A stretch of DNA of 64,000 nt, from positions 434,001 through 498,000 of the forward strand of contig NC_015707.1 of the NCBI RefSeq assembly GCF_000217815.1, read 5' to 3'. Source of the DNA: Pseudothermotoga thermarum DSM 5069 (GTDB lineage Bacteria; Thermotogota; Thermotogae; Thermotogales; DSM-5069). The translations under genes and the position numbers were made by a program. Position 1 is the stretch's first letter; every line of letters starts with the position of its first letter. Under the pieces are notes generated by a model that searched no databases, had not been told where the DNA came from, and worked only from the letters and a program-made list of their open reading frames with translations. Of this stretch, positions 28,407 to 37,467 are shown piece by piece.

Positions 28407-29306
28407 TTGATAGCAATCGTTGGAAGCGCAAATGTGGATCTTGTTGTCAAAGTAAAAGATTTTACGAAGCCTGGAGAAACCCAAGTTTGCCTTTCTTTTG
28501 AACGGTTCAGCGGAGGAAAAGGTGCCAACCAAGCAGTGACTTGCAAAAAAATGGGTGCTGATGTCTACTTTCTAACCTGTACTGGTAACGATTCAAATGG
28601 CCAGTTCGTCAGAGAGAAACTTTTAGAAGTTGGTTTGAAAGAAGGGATTCAAATTGTCGATGCAACCAATGGTTTTGCTTTGATAGAACTCACAGTTGAT
28701 GGAAGAAACAGGATAATAATCTATCCTGGATCTTACGGTCTGCTTACACCGGACGTTCTTTTTCAACATACCGAAGAGCTTTTGAGATGTGGTATTTTGC
28801 TTTTGCAAAATGAAATTCCTTTTGAAACAACCTATCACGCTGCTAAACTTTTCAAGGAAAATGGTAAAACCGTGATTTTTGATCCAGCTCCTGCTCATGG
28901 TGTGGACAAAGGTATTTTTCGATACGTCGATATAGTCACACCGAACGAGGTGGAAGGACAAATTTTAACCGGTGAAAAAGAAAAAGAGAAGATTGTGGAA
29001 AAGCTTCTTGAACTTGGCTGTAAAAATGTTCTTTTAAAACTTGGTGAAAAAGGTTGTTTGTTGGTCGGTGAACTTGGACGGTTTGAAATACCAGCCTTTA
29101 AAGTTCAGGCTGTGGACACAACGGCAGCAGGAGATGTTTTCAATGGGGCTTTCGCTGCAGAATTTGAGCGCAGTAAAGATGTGAAAAGAGCACTTATTTA
29201 CGCTTCGGCTGCAGCTGCAATCAGCGTCACAAGGATGGGCGCTCAAAGTTCCATACCAACACATCAAGAAGTGATGGATTTTTTGGCAAAAGGAGGTATA
29301 TCATGA
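28407..29306 (+). CDS. rbsK: Ribokinase (PfkB family carbohydrate kinase)
   Basis: 299 aa from TTG 28407, which is preceded by AAGGAGGTG; a longer open frame to 28191 has no such site and would overlap the divergent lipoprotein gene. PfkB signatures: GSANVDLVVKV at the start, RFSGGKGANQAVTCKKMGA, and DTTAAGDVFNGAFAAEF with the catalytic Asp. It phosphorylates ribose or a related pentose with ATP. Overlaps the downstream TIM-barrel gene by 4 nt (ATGA), so the two products probably act on one pathway. Confidence 0.88.
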   Translation: MIAIVGSANVDLVVKVKDFTKPGETQVCLSFERFSGGKGANQAVTCKKMGADVYFLTCTGNDSNGQFVREKLLEVGLKEGIQIVDATNGFALIELTVDGRNRIIIYPGSYGLLTPDVLFQHTEELLRCGILLLQNEIPFETTYHAAKLFKENGKTVIFDPAPAHGVDKGIFRYVDIVTPNEVEGQILTGEKEKEKIVEKLLELGCKNVLLKLGEKGCLLVGELGRFEIPAFKVQAVDTTAAGDVFNGAFAAEFERSKDVKRALIYASAAAAISVTRMGAQSSIPTHQEVMDFLAKGGIS

Positions 29307-30292
29307 AATTCGGTATAAGTTATTTCGGAAACAGGATGCCGTGGTATGTAAAGGAAGATTTGCTCAATCTAAAAGCCGCTGGTTTTCAAACGATTGTTCA
29401 TACCTACAGTGAAAACGATTTTCAGTTTTACAGAGAAACGATGAAACAGATAGCTCAAATCAGCAAAGATCTTGGTTTCGAAATCTGGGCAGATCCCTGG
29501 GGTTGGGGTGGGATCTTCGGAGGAGAAGCTTTCAGCGGGTTTCTTCAAAGGAACATGGACGAAGCTCAAGTTGGAAACGATGGGAAAAGGAAAGGTTCTG
29601 TCTGCTTCCGTTCAGAAAAGTTCAAAGACTACATGAAACGGTGGATAGACGCAGTTAAGGAAGCAGGATTTGATGCAATATTTTGGGATGAACCTCACTT
29701 TTATATACCTTACCCATACAGCAATTTTCCAACTGAATGGACTTGCAGATGCGAAAAGTGTAAAGAAGCTTTCAAAAGCAAATACAATTATGAGATGCCC
29801 GAAGTTTATAACCAAGATGTGTCAGATTTTCGCCATGAAACAGCCTTTCAGTTTTTCGCCGAAATGAGTTCATATGCAAAAGAGAAAGGCTTGAAGAACG
29901 TCATCTGTTTCTTGCCAAAGGAGACGGATTTGTTTGGAATAAAAGACTTCGAAAGTTTGGCAAAGCTTGAGACAATTGACGATATAGGTACCGATCCATA
30001 CTGGATGGCTTTCAACCTGCCTATGGAACCTTTTGTCAGCGAGACATCAAAAAGAATCAAAGAACTTTCCGAAAAATACAACAAAGCCCGCCATATCTGG
30101 ATACAAGGTTTTAGAGTCCCGAAAGGTAGGGAAGAGGAACTGAAGGAAGGTTTTCAAATCATCAAGTCTTTTGGCATACAACACGTTCTTTTCTGGGGAG
30201 TGTATGCTTGCAAGCACATGAGCCATATTGCTCCAGAGGATCCAGACAAAACTTGGGAAGAGATTTTGAGTATAGTGTCTCAGAACAAGTGA
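29303..30292 (+). CDS. Putative glycoside hydrolase-like TIM-barrel protein
   Basis: 329 aa, no signal peptide. The N-terminus (MKFGISYFGNRMPWYVKEDL), ADPWGWGGIFGGEAFSG and AIFWDEPHFY (acidic pair at a strand end near 135) look like a (beta/alpha)8 hydrolase. CRCEKCKEAF recalls the Cys cluster of GH42-like barrels. I cannot assign a CAZy family. Translationally coupled to the ribokinase. It might release or rearrange a ribose-containing sugar; this is inference from context only. Confidence 0.6.
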   Translation: MKFGISYFGNRMPWYVKEDLLNLKAAGFQTIVHTYSENDFQFYRETMKQIAQISKDLGFEIWADPWGWGGIFGGEAFSGFLQRNMDEAQVGNDGKRKGSVCFRSEKFKDYMKRWIDAVKEAGFDAIFWDEPHFYIPYPYSNFPTEWTCRCEKCKEAFKSKYNYEMPEVYNQDVSDFRHETAFQFFAEMSSYAKEKGLKNVICFLPKETDLFGIKDFESLAKLETIDDIGTDPYWMAFNLPMEPFVSETSKRIKELSEKYNKARHIWIQGFRVPKGREEELKEGFQIIKSFGIQHVLFWGVYACKHMSHIAPEDPDKTWEEILSIVSQNK

Positions 30293-30297
30293 GATGA

Positions 30298-30332
30298 AAG
30301 AGCCGCAAAATCACGATTGCGGCTCTTGGTTT
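30298..30332 (+). terminator. Bidirectional terminator
   Basis: Stem AGAGCCGCAA/TTGCGGCTCT with an 8-nt loop and TTTTT on the plus side. It separates the plus-strand ribokinase pair from the convergent ABC transporter operon. Confidence 0.8.
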
Positions 30333-30341
30333 TTAACGGCT

Positions 30342-31040
30342 CTAAAAAATCTTTGAACTTGCATTCGGTCCTGGTGTTTTATCGTAGCATTCTATCAGCC
30401 AGAACCTGTAGGCGTACTTGTACCTTTCGAGCTTGACGGAGGGACTTTTCGGTACGTGGAAAAGATCGTGTACCGCCACGACGTACTTGTAGAAAGGATC
30501 ATTGTTTTCAACAAGCTCTGCAACCACATTGAACATAACGCTGTAACCACTCATTTGATCGTAAAACAAAAGAGTTGCCCTTGGATCTTTTAGAATGTTT
30601 TCATAGGTTTTTTTGTAGTACATCTCTATACTTGAAAGAAATCTTCTATCGAAATTATCTGGATTGCTGTAAAGATCTATCAGAAATTGCACTCTTTCTC
30701 TGAAAGTTTCGTTAACGCCTACTTGTCTTGCTTTTTCTATCAATTCAATTGCCCTTTCTGCAAGTGGTTCAAGAAGATGTGATTTCGGAACCAATCCAAG
30801 TCCTTTGATACAAGAGTTGATCTCAAAATCTCCTGCAACATTCTTAGTTGACATAACTACGGTGTGAGGAGAAAAGTTCGGCACGCCTTTTTCTTCTCCG
30901 ACGAATATTTTAAGGCTCTTCAACCTGGTGTTCAGCTGCCAGTTGAAGAACGTGTTGTCAAGCTGTTTTGGCTCGTACTGGAGAACTTGTCCGTCAACCT
31001 CGAAAATAAGCTTTCCATTCTCAAACTTGATCATCTTCAT
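30342..31040 (-). CDS. Hypothetical protein in ABC transporter operon
   Basis: 232 aa, no signal peptide or membrane segments, no family recognised. N-terminal third is beta-rich (IKFENGKLIFEVDGQVLQYE), the middle is helical (AERAIELIEKARQVGV) and the C-terminus is rich in Tyr/Phe. The ATG overlaps the dppC-like stop by 4 nt, so it is made together with the importer and may handle its substrate. Confidence 0.65.
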   Translation of the reverse strand: MKMIKFENGKLIFEVDGQVLQYEPKQLDNTFFNWQLNTRLKSLKIFVGEEKGVPNFSPHTVVMSTKNVAGDFEINSCIKGLGLVPKSHLLEPLAERAIELIEKARQVGVNETFRERVQFLIDLYSNPDNFDRRFLSSIEMYYKKTYENILKDPRATLLFYDQMSGYSVMFNVVAELVENNDPFYKYVVAVHDLFHVPKSPSVKLERYKYAYRFWLIECYDKTPGPNASSKIF

Positions 31041-31897
31041 TCCTCCCTTTCCATCAACCTTGGGTTGAAAATTTTCTCAGCAGCTATTCCTATCGACATT
31101 ATCGAGAAAGCCGTTAGAAACACGGCAAGACCTGGAAAGACGATCCACCACCAAGCGCCAAGTAGTATCGCATTGTAAGTTCTTGCAAAATTGAGCATCT
31201 TGCCCCAGGAAACCAGTTTTGGATCTCCAAAACCAAGGAATGCGAGACCAGCCTCTGCAAGGATAGAACCAGCAGCGGTGAAAGAAGCGTTGACAAACAA
31301 AACAGGATAAGCTGACGGAAGCAAATGCTTGAATATTATGTACCATCTTGAAGCTCCACTTACCTTTGCCGATTCAACGTAACCTCGTCTTTTCTCGGCG
31401 AGCATCACAGCTCTCACAACCCTTGAGATACCAGCCCAACCGAAGATCACCATGATAAAAGCAAGAACAAAGAAGCTGCTTCCAACGTAAGTCAGGATCA
31501 TTATCATTATGGGTAAGCCAGGAAGAACCATCACAAAATCGACAATTCTCATCAAGATCATATCGATGCTTCTGCCAAAACCAGCCGCGAGGGCACCAAC
31601 CAAAGCACCTAAGATTGTTACACCGACTGCCGTCATCGCACCGATGCTGAGCGACACGCGTGCACCGTAGATAATCTGACTTAGAATATCTACTCCAAAA
31701 CCATCTGTGCCGAGAAGATGTTCTTTGCAAGGAGCTGTCAAGGGAAAGCCTCTCTGTGTAATATCGTAAGGATTGTATGGAGCGATGAATGGAGCAAAAA
31801 TCGCGAAAATTGTAAACACACTCAGAATGCCTATACCAACCTTTGCCTCAAAAGAACGAAAGATTTGATGGAAAAATCTCTTTTTCTTCTTCTTCAT
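31037..31897 (-). CDS. ABC transporter permease, DppC/OppC family
   Basis: 286 aa, about six membrane segments. N-terminal PFIAPYNPYDITQRGFPLTAP..HLLGTDGFGVDILSQIIYGAR is the OppC/DppC N-terminal domain. The ATPase-contact loop is EAKRRGYVESAKVSGASRWYII-like at ~165-185. Pairs with the upstream DppB-type permease (4-nt overlap). In Thermotogales such family 5 systems often carry oligosaccharides rather than peptides. No ATPase genes are in this operon. Confidence 0.9.
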   Translation of the reverse strand: MKKKKKRFFHQIFRSFEAKVGIGILSVFTIFAIFAPFIAPYNPYDITQRGFPLTAPCKEHLLGTDGFGVDILSQIIYGARVSLSIGAMTAVGVTILGALVGALAAGFGRSIDMILMRIVDFVMVLPGLPIMIMILTYVGSSFFVLAFIMVIFGWAGISRVVRAVMLAEKRRGYVESAKVSGASRWYIIFKHLLPSAYPVLFVNASFTAAGSILAEAGLAFLGFGDPKLVSWGKMLNFARTYNAILLGAWWWIVFPGLAVFLTAFSIMSIGIAAEKIFNPRLMEREE

Positions 31898-32856
31898 TCA
31901 AATCTCACCCTTGGATCAAAAGTGGCTTGAAGCAAATCTGCAAAAAAGTTTGCAAGAATCGTTGTAATTATCGTGATGATGACAGTTGCCTGAAGAAGTG
32001 GATAATCTGAATTTCTCGATGCTTCAAGAACCAAAAGTCCCATGCCTTTCCAGGAGAACACAGTTTCGATGAGAACAGCTCCGCCAATCATACCGGCTAT
32101 GCGAAGCGTAAGCATTGAGAACAAGGGGCCAATCACCACTCTCAAGATATGTCTTCTTCTTATCTGCGATTCTTTCAACCCTTTAGCCTTAGCTGTTTGT
32201 ATGAAATCTTCCTTCAGAACTGTCACGACCATGTTTCTCACATAGATTGCAAAACCAGGAACGCTAATTGTGAACAGAGTTAACCAAGGTAACGCTGCAT
32301 GGTGAAGAAGACTTAAAAACTTTTGCAGTCCAGTAGTTCTTGGATCAAACATGCCCTGAAGAGGAAAGATGCCCAGATAATAAGATAGCAGCATCACTAG
32401 CAACAAGGCAAACCAGAACGTAGGTACCGAATGAAGAGCGAATGCGAAATACCTTGTCAGTCTGTCGGCAAACTTTCCTCTGTTGCAACCTATGTAAACA
32501 CCTATCCAGAGCGACGCAAGCATGCTCAAAATCGTTGGAACCGCGGTCAGAGTCAAAGTCCACGGAAGCCTTTCGAGAACAACCGAGACAACCGGACGGT
32601 TGTAGGTGTACGATATGCCTAAGTTTCCTTTGATCGCCTCTTTCAGAAACATCAAGTACTGAATGATCACAGGTTTGTCCAATCCAAAGGCAGCTTTGAT
32701 TTCTTGCTTTACTTCTTCCGGTATCCTTGGATCTCCGTAGAAACGCTCTGCCGGATTTCCCGGCAGAGCTCTGATGAGAATAAAGCTAACAGTTATCGCA
32801 AGAAAAATGGTTATAAAGGTCAATATCATTCTACACACAAAGTAGGACAGGCTCAA
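31894..32856 (-). CDS. ABC transporter permease, DppB/OppB family
   Basis: 320 aa, six membrane segments. Seen: ILIRALPGNPAERFYGDPRIPEEV near the start, GLDKPVIIQYLMFLKEAIKGNLGISY, and the EDFIQTAKAKGLKESQI coupling loop. Second gene of the operon, nine bp after the binding-protein gene. Confidence 0.92.
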   Translation of the reverse strand: MSLSYFVCRMILTFITIFLAITVSFILIRALPGNPAERFYGDPRIPEEVKQEIKAAFGLDKPVIIQYLMFLKEAIKGNLGISYTYNRPVVSVVLERLPWTLTLTAVPTILSMLASLWIGVYIGCNRGKFADRLTRYFAFALHSVPTFWFALLLVMLLSYYLGIFPLQGMFDPRTTGLQKFLSLLHHAALPWLTLFTISVPGFAIYVRNMVVTVLKEDFIQTAKAKGLKESQIRRRHILRVVIGPLFSMLTLRIAGMIGGAVLIETVFSWKGMGLLVLEASRNSDYPLLQATVIITIITTILANFFADLLQATFDPRVRFE

Positions 32857-32864
32857 CTAATCTC

Positions 32865-34397
32865 TCACCTCTTTGGCTTGAGGTTTATCAACGTTTGGCT
32901 GTTCATAACTCCTTCAAATTCGGAAACAACCCATCCATCGAAATTCTTGGTGGAATAAGCCTCAAGATTCGATGGAATGCATATTGGAACAACTGGAACA
33001 ACTTCTTTGAGAAAGCTCTGCAGTTTCTTAAAGGCTTCAACTCTCTCTTGATCTGTGAAAGCCATCCAGATTGAATCCAACAATTGATCCAGCTCAGCTA
33101 TGTTGACACCGCCATAGTTGAAACCGACGACCTGTCCATTTTGAATGAGTCCTCTTGAAGAATGAAGATGATAGTAAATCATCTCTGGATTGGTTCCCAG
33201 TGCATATGCAGTCAAAGCCATATCGAAGTCGGCTTTCTTAAGCTTTGTCGTTAACCCTTCAGGTCCTTGAACGTCAAGCTCAACGTTGATACCTATGTTC
33301 TTCAGGGACTGTTTAATGTATTCGCCAATTTCGTTTGCCTGCTTATCTGTGCTAACAAGTAGTCTTAACGTTTTCTTGTCGTATTTTACTTTTGAAATTA
33401 ACTCGGTAGCTTTTGACAGATTTTGAGACACAGTGCCAACTTCACTGTCAAAAACCGCTCTTGCCTTTGGCGGTATTACTCCAAGTGAAGCCGGTTCAGC
33501 AAAACCCATAAACACGCGGTTGATTATTGAGTTATAGTCAATTGCCGCTTGAATTGCCTTTCTGAAGTTAACATCGTTCATAGGTTCTTTTCTGTGATTG
33601 AACAAAAGAACGTATACGCTGTTTCCCTGAGTTCTTGCTATCTTGACATCAGGATACTTCTTCGAATCACCGAGAATTTGCCTTACGATCATCGGATCTA
33701 AATCCCAGTAAAGATAATCGTAATCGCCTTTGGCAAGCCCCAAAAATCCCATGGTCTCGTCCTGCACATTGTGGAAAATTATTCCTTCTATATGTTTTGG
33801 AGCTTCAGGATGATCACGATTTGAATCCAAAGTTACACTCTGAAGAGTCATACTTGAAAACTTTAGGATACCCGAGCCAATAGGGTTGGTGGTATTCGGA
33901 AATTCCAGTGGTTTTTCTATCTGTTCCCATATTGCCTTCGGTATTATCGGTATTGCCACCGGGGCAAAGGAGAACATGGAAATGTTCATTGTTCTGAACC
34001 TCAGCTTTACGGTCCTTTCATCAACCTTTTCTGCCCCCGTGAAGAAAGCAAGAATCGGACCAAGAGGAAGTCTTTTCTGAAGGATGTAGTTGAACGAGAA
34101 AACAACGTCATCGGCGGTAACAGGTGTACCATCGTGGAATTTTCGCTGTGCGAGTTTCAACGTTATGCTGTTGTCGTCCATATCCACTTCCCAGCTTTCT
34201 GCAAGTCGTCCAGTTAAGTTACCTTCACGTTGGGTCAGAAGAGTCTCGTAGAGATATCCAACTACGATCCTTTCAGTTGAAGACTTAACCAAGAATGGAT
34301 TCATCGTACGAACGTCCCCGAGAACTGCAACATTCAAGTATGCACTAAACGAGATAGCTGCAAGGACGAGTAACGAAACGAGCATCAACTTTTTCAT
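32865..34397 (-). CDS. ABC transporter substrate-binding protein, family 5
   Basis: 510 aa. Cleavable signal peptide (KKLMLVSLLVLAAISFSAYL) with no lipobox Cys, so a free periplasmic protein, as is usual in Thermotoga. SBP_bac_5 features: GYLYETLLTQREGNLTGRLAESWEV, KFHDGTPVTADDVVFSFNYIL, DPMIVRQIL, and FRKAIQAAIDYNSIINRVF. Ligand not predictable; oligosaccharide or peptide. First gene of the operon, with GGGGGG before the ATG and a promoter at 34432-34460. Confidence 0.92.
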   Translation of the reverse strand: MKKLMLVSLLVLAAISFSAYLNVAVLGDVRTMNPFLVKSSTERIVVGYLYETLLTQREGNLTGRLAESWEVDMDDNSITLKLAQRKFHDGTPVTADDVVFSFNYILQKRLPLGPILAFFTGAEKVDERTVKLRFRTMNISMFSFAPVAIPIIPKAIWEQIEKPLEFPNTTNPIGSGILKFSSMTLQSVTLDSNRDHPEAPKHIEGIIFHNVQDETMGFLGLAKGDYDYLYWDLDPMIVRQILGDSKKYPDVKIARTQGNSVYVLLFNHRKEPMNDVNFRKAIQAAIDYNSIINRVFMGFAEPASLGVIPPKARAVFDSEVGTVSQNLSKATELISKVKYDKKTLRLLVSTDKQANEIGEYIKQSLKNIGINVELDVQGPEGLTTKLKKADFDMALTAYALGTNPEMIYYHLHSSRGLIQNGQVVGFNYGGVNIAELDQLLDSIWMAFTDQERVEAFKKLQSFLKEVVPVVPICIPSNLEAYSTKNFDGWVVSEFEGVMNSQTLINLKPKR

Positions 34398-34431
34398 TAG
34401 AACACCCCCCTTGAAAGATGTGCTTGACTAT

Positions 34432-34460
34432 ATTGTATCGCCTTGAAAGTTTTACCGCAA
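34432..34460 (-). promoter_or_regulatory. Promoter of the family 5 ABC importer operon
   Basis: TTGCGG (34455-34460), 17-bp spacer, TACAAT (34432-34437) on the minus strand, ~35 bp ahead of the binding-protein start. A second weaker pair (TTGAAC-N17-TATTCA) lies farther upstream. Confidence 0.5.
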
Positions 34461-34640
34461 GAAATTGAATACAATTTTTCTTGAATTAGTTCAACATATG
34501 TGGCGGAAAAATACAAAGGATCAAATGACATTTAAACTTTGATAACCCTTCTTTCCTCTCCACTCCACATTCTTCAAGGCAAACGTTTTGAAAAAGTCAA
34601 AAACAGTTGTAGTCGAAGAATAGACACCTATTATCCAAAC

Positions 34641-34672
34641 AAAAAGCGGCAGGATTTACCTGCCGCTTTTTA
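34641..34672 (-). terminator. Rho-independent terminator
   Basis: Perfect stem AAAAGCGGCAGG/CCTGCCGCTTTT with a short loop, symmetrical T/A tracts. Lies just after the end of the interrupted secreted-protein gene. The remaining stretch 34461-34640 holds nothing I recognise. Confidence 0.8.
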
Positions 34673-34802
34673 ACCGTCCTTCGTAGTTTAACCTGGAACG
34701 TCGTACCAGTAAGTGGCATAGAAACCAAACGGTATTTCATCCCACCAAGTGATGCCCGCTATAGCTCTTTTGTTATATTGTTTTTGCACAATAGGTTGAG
34801 TA

Positions 34803-34809
34803 AATACAT
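34803..34809. repeat. Target-site duplication, left copy
   Basis: AATACAT directly next to the inverted repeat of the IS; identical to 35542-35548. Confidence 0.85.
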
Positions 34810-35541
34810 GGACCTGTCAACTTAAGAAGGAAAACTGCACTAATAGAAGAAATGGAAATAGCCACTTCACTATGTCCTCATCCCTCCTCTTGTACCATAA
34901 CTTGTTCCTGTTGAAACGCCTCAGCCTGTACCTCGTTATCCCTATCACGCTCTCAACAAGACTCCTCTCCCCAAACCTCTCATGCTCGTGTTCCCAATAT
35001 CCCATATTCTCTTCGCTCGCTTCCCAGTACCATGGCCCTTTGTCCGTTATTATCCTCAACTTACCTGTCACTCTCTTCTTCACCATCTTCATCACCAAGC
35101 TCGCTTTGTCCTTCTCTCGCGTTTTGCTGACCAACGCATAGATCACTTTCTTCCTCTTAACCTCAAACGCTATCCATACATACCAGCAGTAACCGTTTAT
35201 GTTCACCTTCATCTCGTCTACAGCTACTACTGCATTGCCTTCTATCTTCTCAGCAAATATCTCTTCTTTCATTCTTGCCCACCATTTCCTCAAGGCTTCA
35301 TGACTGACTCCAATTATGGCTGCTGCCTTCCTTAATGCAAGTCCATAAAAGTACAAAACCAATGCAGATACTTTCGCCTCATGTGGAACTCTTTGTCTTT
35401 GAAAAAGGTTTGGTATAATTTGGTATAGGTACTCGGTGATATTTGTTGTTGTAACTTTCATCTTTACGGGAACCTCCTTTCGGTGAGAAGAGTTGGTTCC
35501 CGTTTATTTTATCGTATTTCCCGGCTTAAGTTGACACCTCC
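34810..35541 (-). mobile_element. 732-bp insertion sequence with DDE transposase (IS6-like)
   Basis: Terminal inverted repeats GGACCTGTCAACTTAAG (34810-34826) and GGAGGTGTCAACTTAAG (35525-35541 read inward) differ at 2 of 17 positions and continue with a similar GGnAAA. Flanked by a perfect 7-bp duplication AATACAT. One intact transposase gene fills it. IS6 elements usually make 8-bp duplications, so the family label is tentative. The clean ends and intact ORF suggest a recent insertion. Confidence 0.88.
34817..35461 (-). CDS. DDE transposase, IS6-like
   Basis: 214 aa. Helix-turn-helix region with GLALRKAAAIIGVSHEALRKWW (~40-62). Catalytic triad candidates are Asp in VDEMKVNINGYCWYVW (~90), Asp in ITDKGPWYW (~148) and Glu in SLVESVIGITRYRLRRF (~180), matching the spacing of short IS6/IS240-type enzymes. 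Intact within a complete IS, so probably active. C-terminus runs almost to the inverted repeat. Confidence 0.83.
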   Translation of the reverse strand: MKVTTTNITEYLYQIIPNLFQRQRVPHEAKVSALVLYFYGLALRKAAAIIGVSHEALRKWWARMKEEIFAEKIEGNAVVAVDEMKVNINGYCWYVWIAFEVKRKKVIYALVSKTREKDKASLVMKMVKKRVTGKLRIITDKGPWYWEASEENMGYWEHEHERFGERSLVESVIGITRYRLRRFNRNKLWYKRRDEDIVKWLFPFLLLVQFSFLS

Positions 35542-35548
35542 AATACAT
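35542..35548. repeat. Target-site duplication, right copy
   Basis: AATACAT, identical to 34803-34809, flanking the IS. Confidence 0.85.
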
Positions 35549-36064
35549 AGCCGTCGAACCTTTGATCGTCTTTAGTATCGTTTGGTGTTCTTGCAAAATC
35601 AACAAGAAATACTATTCGATGACCAAGATTGCTGTTTTTACCAGTATACCCAGGTCCTGTCATCCCCATGATGTTATCCTGAGGATTTTTAAGTATCACG
35701 TAGGTCAAATCGTACCTGTTGCGGTCAGAATCTTCGATGTAGCCTTTTCCTCCTCTGAACAAAACCAACGTGCCTTCCCAACCGTCCCAGTAGATTTTCC
35801 ACACAGAACCGTATTGACCGATGACATCTTGTTCCTTGATTGTCGTCAAAAGCTGTGGAGTGAACGGTATGTTGACAGCTGGCTTAAGCGGTTGAACTTG
35901 TGCAAGCAGAAGGCCGCTCAGTGCAAGAACTGCAACGAATATTAACTTTTTCTTGCTCATCACCTCTTATAAGCAAGATGATTCATTATAAAACCCAAGT
36001 TATTAGAAAAAAGTTAAAACTAAAATTTGTACGAAGTTGGTAGAATCTTTTTGGGAGGTTAGCA

Positions 36065-37447
36065 TTGCGAATGGAACAAGTTACAAAAGGAGTCCAGCTG
36101 CTTCTTGGAGATCCAAAGAAGGCCTTGATAAAGCTTTCTTTACCAATGATGACGGCAATGTTTGTCCAAGCCCTTTACAACTTGGTTGACAGCATCTGGG
36201 TGGCGGGGCTTGGACCTTCGGCGCTTGCTTCAATAGGCGTATTTTTCCCGATTTTTATGGTCATAGTTTCCATTGCCACAGGTATATCGGTAGGTGCAAG
36301 TGCAGTTATATCTCAGCAGATTGGAAGGAGGGATAAACCAAAAGCCGATGAAGCTGCCACACATTCACTTTTGTTTGCGTTGATTCTTGGTGTTACAATG
36401 ACTGTTGTTTTTCTTTTGCTGATAGGAAACATTCTCAAGATTCTCAACTTGAGCACAGAAGTTTACAAACTTTCGGTAGCTTACGCAAGGATTGTGCTTT
36501 CTGGAACTATTTTGCTTATGTTCAACAATGTCGCGAATGGAATTCTTCGTGGCGAAGGTGACACAAAAAGAGTCATGTATGCGATAACGTTTGGTTCAGT
36601 TTTAAATATCGGGCTTGATCCAATCTTCATATACATTTTAAAACTTGGTGTAGCCGGAGCCGCTTTGGCAACCGTTTTATCCATATTTTCTTCAAGCCTT
36701 TTGATAATCTACTGGATGTTCTTGAAGAAAAGAACATTCGTAACAATATCTTTCAGAAATTTCAAATACAACGGTAAGATTGTTGGTGAAATTTTGAGGA
36801 TAGGTATACCTTCATCACTTGCACAACTTACGATGTCGATTGTCAACTTTGTGCTGAACGTTTTTGTGGTAAAGGTTGCGGGAGATTTTGGAATGGCTGT
36901 TTTCACCGCTGCTTGGCGACTGATAGATTTTGCAAGGATTCCACTTATAGGAATTGCATCGGCAGTTACATCAGTCGTTGGGGCCGCTTATGGCGCAAAG
37001 GACGGGCAGAAATTGAACGAGGCACACTTATTTTCGATAAAATTTGGGGAACTAATTGGCGTGGGGGTCTTGGTTTTGATCGTTCTGTTTGCACCGCAGC
37101 TTGCATTGTTGTTTACTTACACCAAGGAAGGTTCTCTGATCTTCAACGACCTAGTCTTGTCAATGAGAGTTTTGAGCTTGTTTTTGCCTGGCATTCCATT
37201 TGGGATGTTCACATCTTCTGTGTTTCAAGGGGTGGGTCAAGCTGGAAAAAGTTTGGTTGTAACAATCCTCAGAACAGTTGTGATGCAAGTCATCTTTTGC
37301 TGGCTTTTTGCATTCGCTCTTGATCTTGGACTTGTTGGGGTTTGGTTTGGAATAGTCTGTGGTAACGCGATTGGTTCAGCCATAACTTTTGTTTGGGGAA
37401 GGAATGTCGTGAAAAATCTCATGAAAGCTTTTCAATCTGCGGTATAA
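36065..37447 (+). CDS. MATE family efflux transporter
   Basis: 460 aa with 12 predicted membrane segments in two six-helix halves. MATE landmarks: LIKLSLPMMTAMFVQALYNLVDSIWVAGLG at the N-terminus, ISVGASAVISQQIGRRDKPKADEAA after TM2, and the second-half equivalent GIASAVTSVVGAAYGAKDGQKLNEA. Exports cationic drugs or metabolites using Na+ or H+. TTG start at 36065 after GGGAGG; the ATG two codons on is also possible. Single gene between the IS-interrupted gene and the nad operon. Confidence 0.92.
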   Translation: MRMEQVTKGVQLLLGDPKKALIKLSLPMMTAMFVQALYNLVDSIWVAGLGPSALASIGVFFPIFMVIVSIATGISVGASAVISQQIGRRDKPKADEAATHSLLFALILGVTMTVVFLLLIGNILKILNLSTEVYKLSVAYARIVLSGTILLMFNNVANGILRGEGDTKRVMYAITFGSVLNIGLDPIFIYILKLGVAGAALATVLSIFSSSLLIIYWMFLKKRTFVTISFRNFKYNGKIVGEILRIGIPSSLAQLTMSIVNFVLNVFVVKVAGDFGMAVFTAAWRLIDFARIPLIGIASAVTSVVGAAYGAKDGQKLNEAHLFSIKFGELIGVGVLVLIVLFAPQLALLFTYTKEGSLIFNDLVLSMRVLSLFLPGIPFGMFTSSVFQGVGQAGKSLVVTILRTVVMQVIFCWLFAFALDLGLVGVWFGIVCGNAIGSAITFVWGRNVVKNLMKAFQSAV

Positions 37448-37467
37448 AGTACTTAAATCGGTAGTAC

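Larger units (their letters stand above)
34688..35963 (-). pseudogene. Small secreted protein gene interrupted by an IS
   Basis: The N-terminal 140 codons (signal peptide KKKLIFVAVLALSGLLLAQ; ATG 35960 after AGAGGTG) and the last ~38 codons (FTQPIVQKQY..WYDVPG, ending 34688) are separated by the insertion at 34810-35541. Deleting the IS and one copy of the 7-bp duplication joins RFDGYV to FTQPIV in frame, giving a ~178-aa exported protein. No family recognised. As it stands the truncated product ends in IS-derived codons (LEVST). Confidence 0.85.

Noticed and set aside
34810-35541. IS flanked gene fragments as two separate small genes
   Set aside because: The downstream fragment has no start or ribosome site, and both parts join in frame after removing the IS and one duplication.
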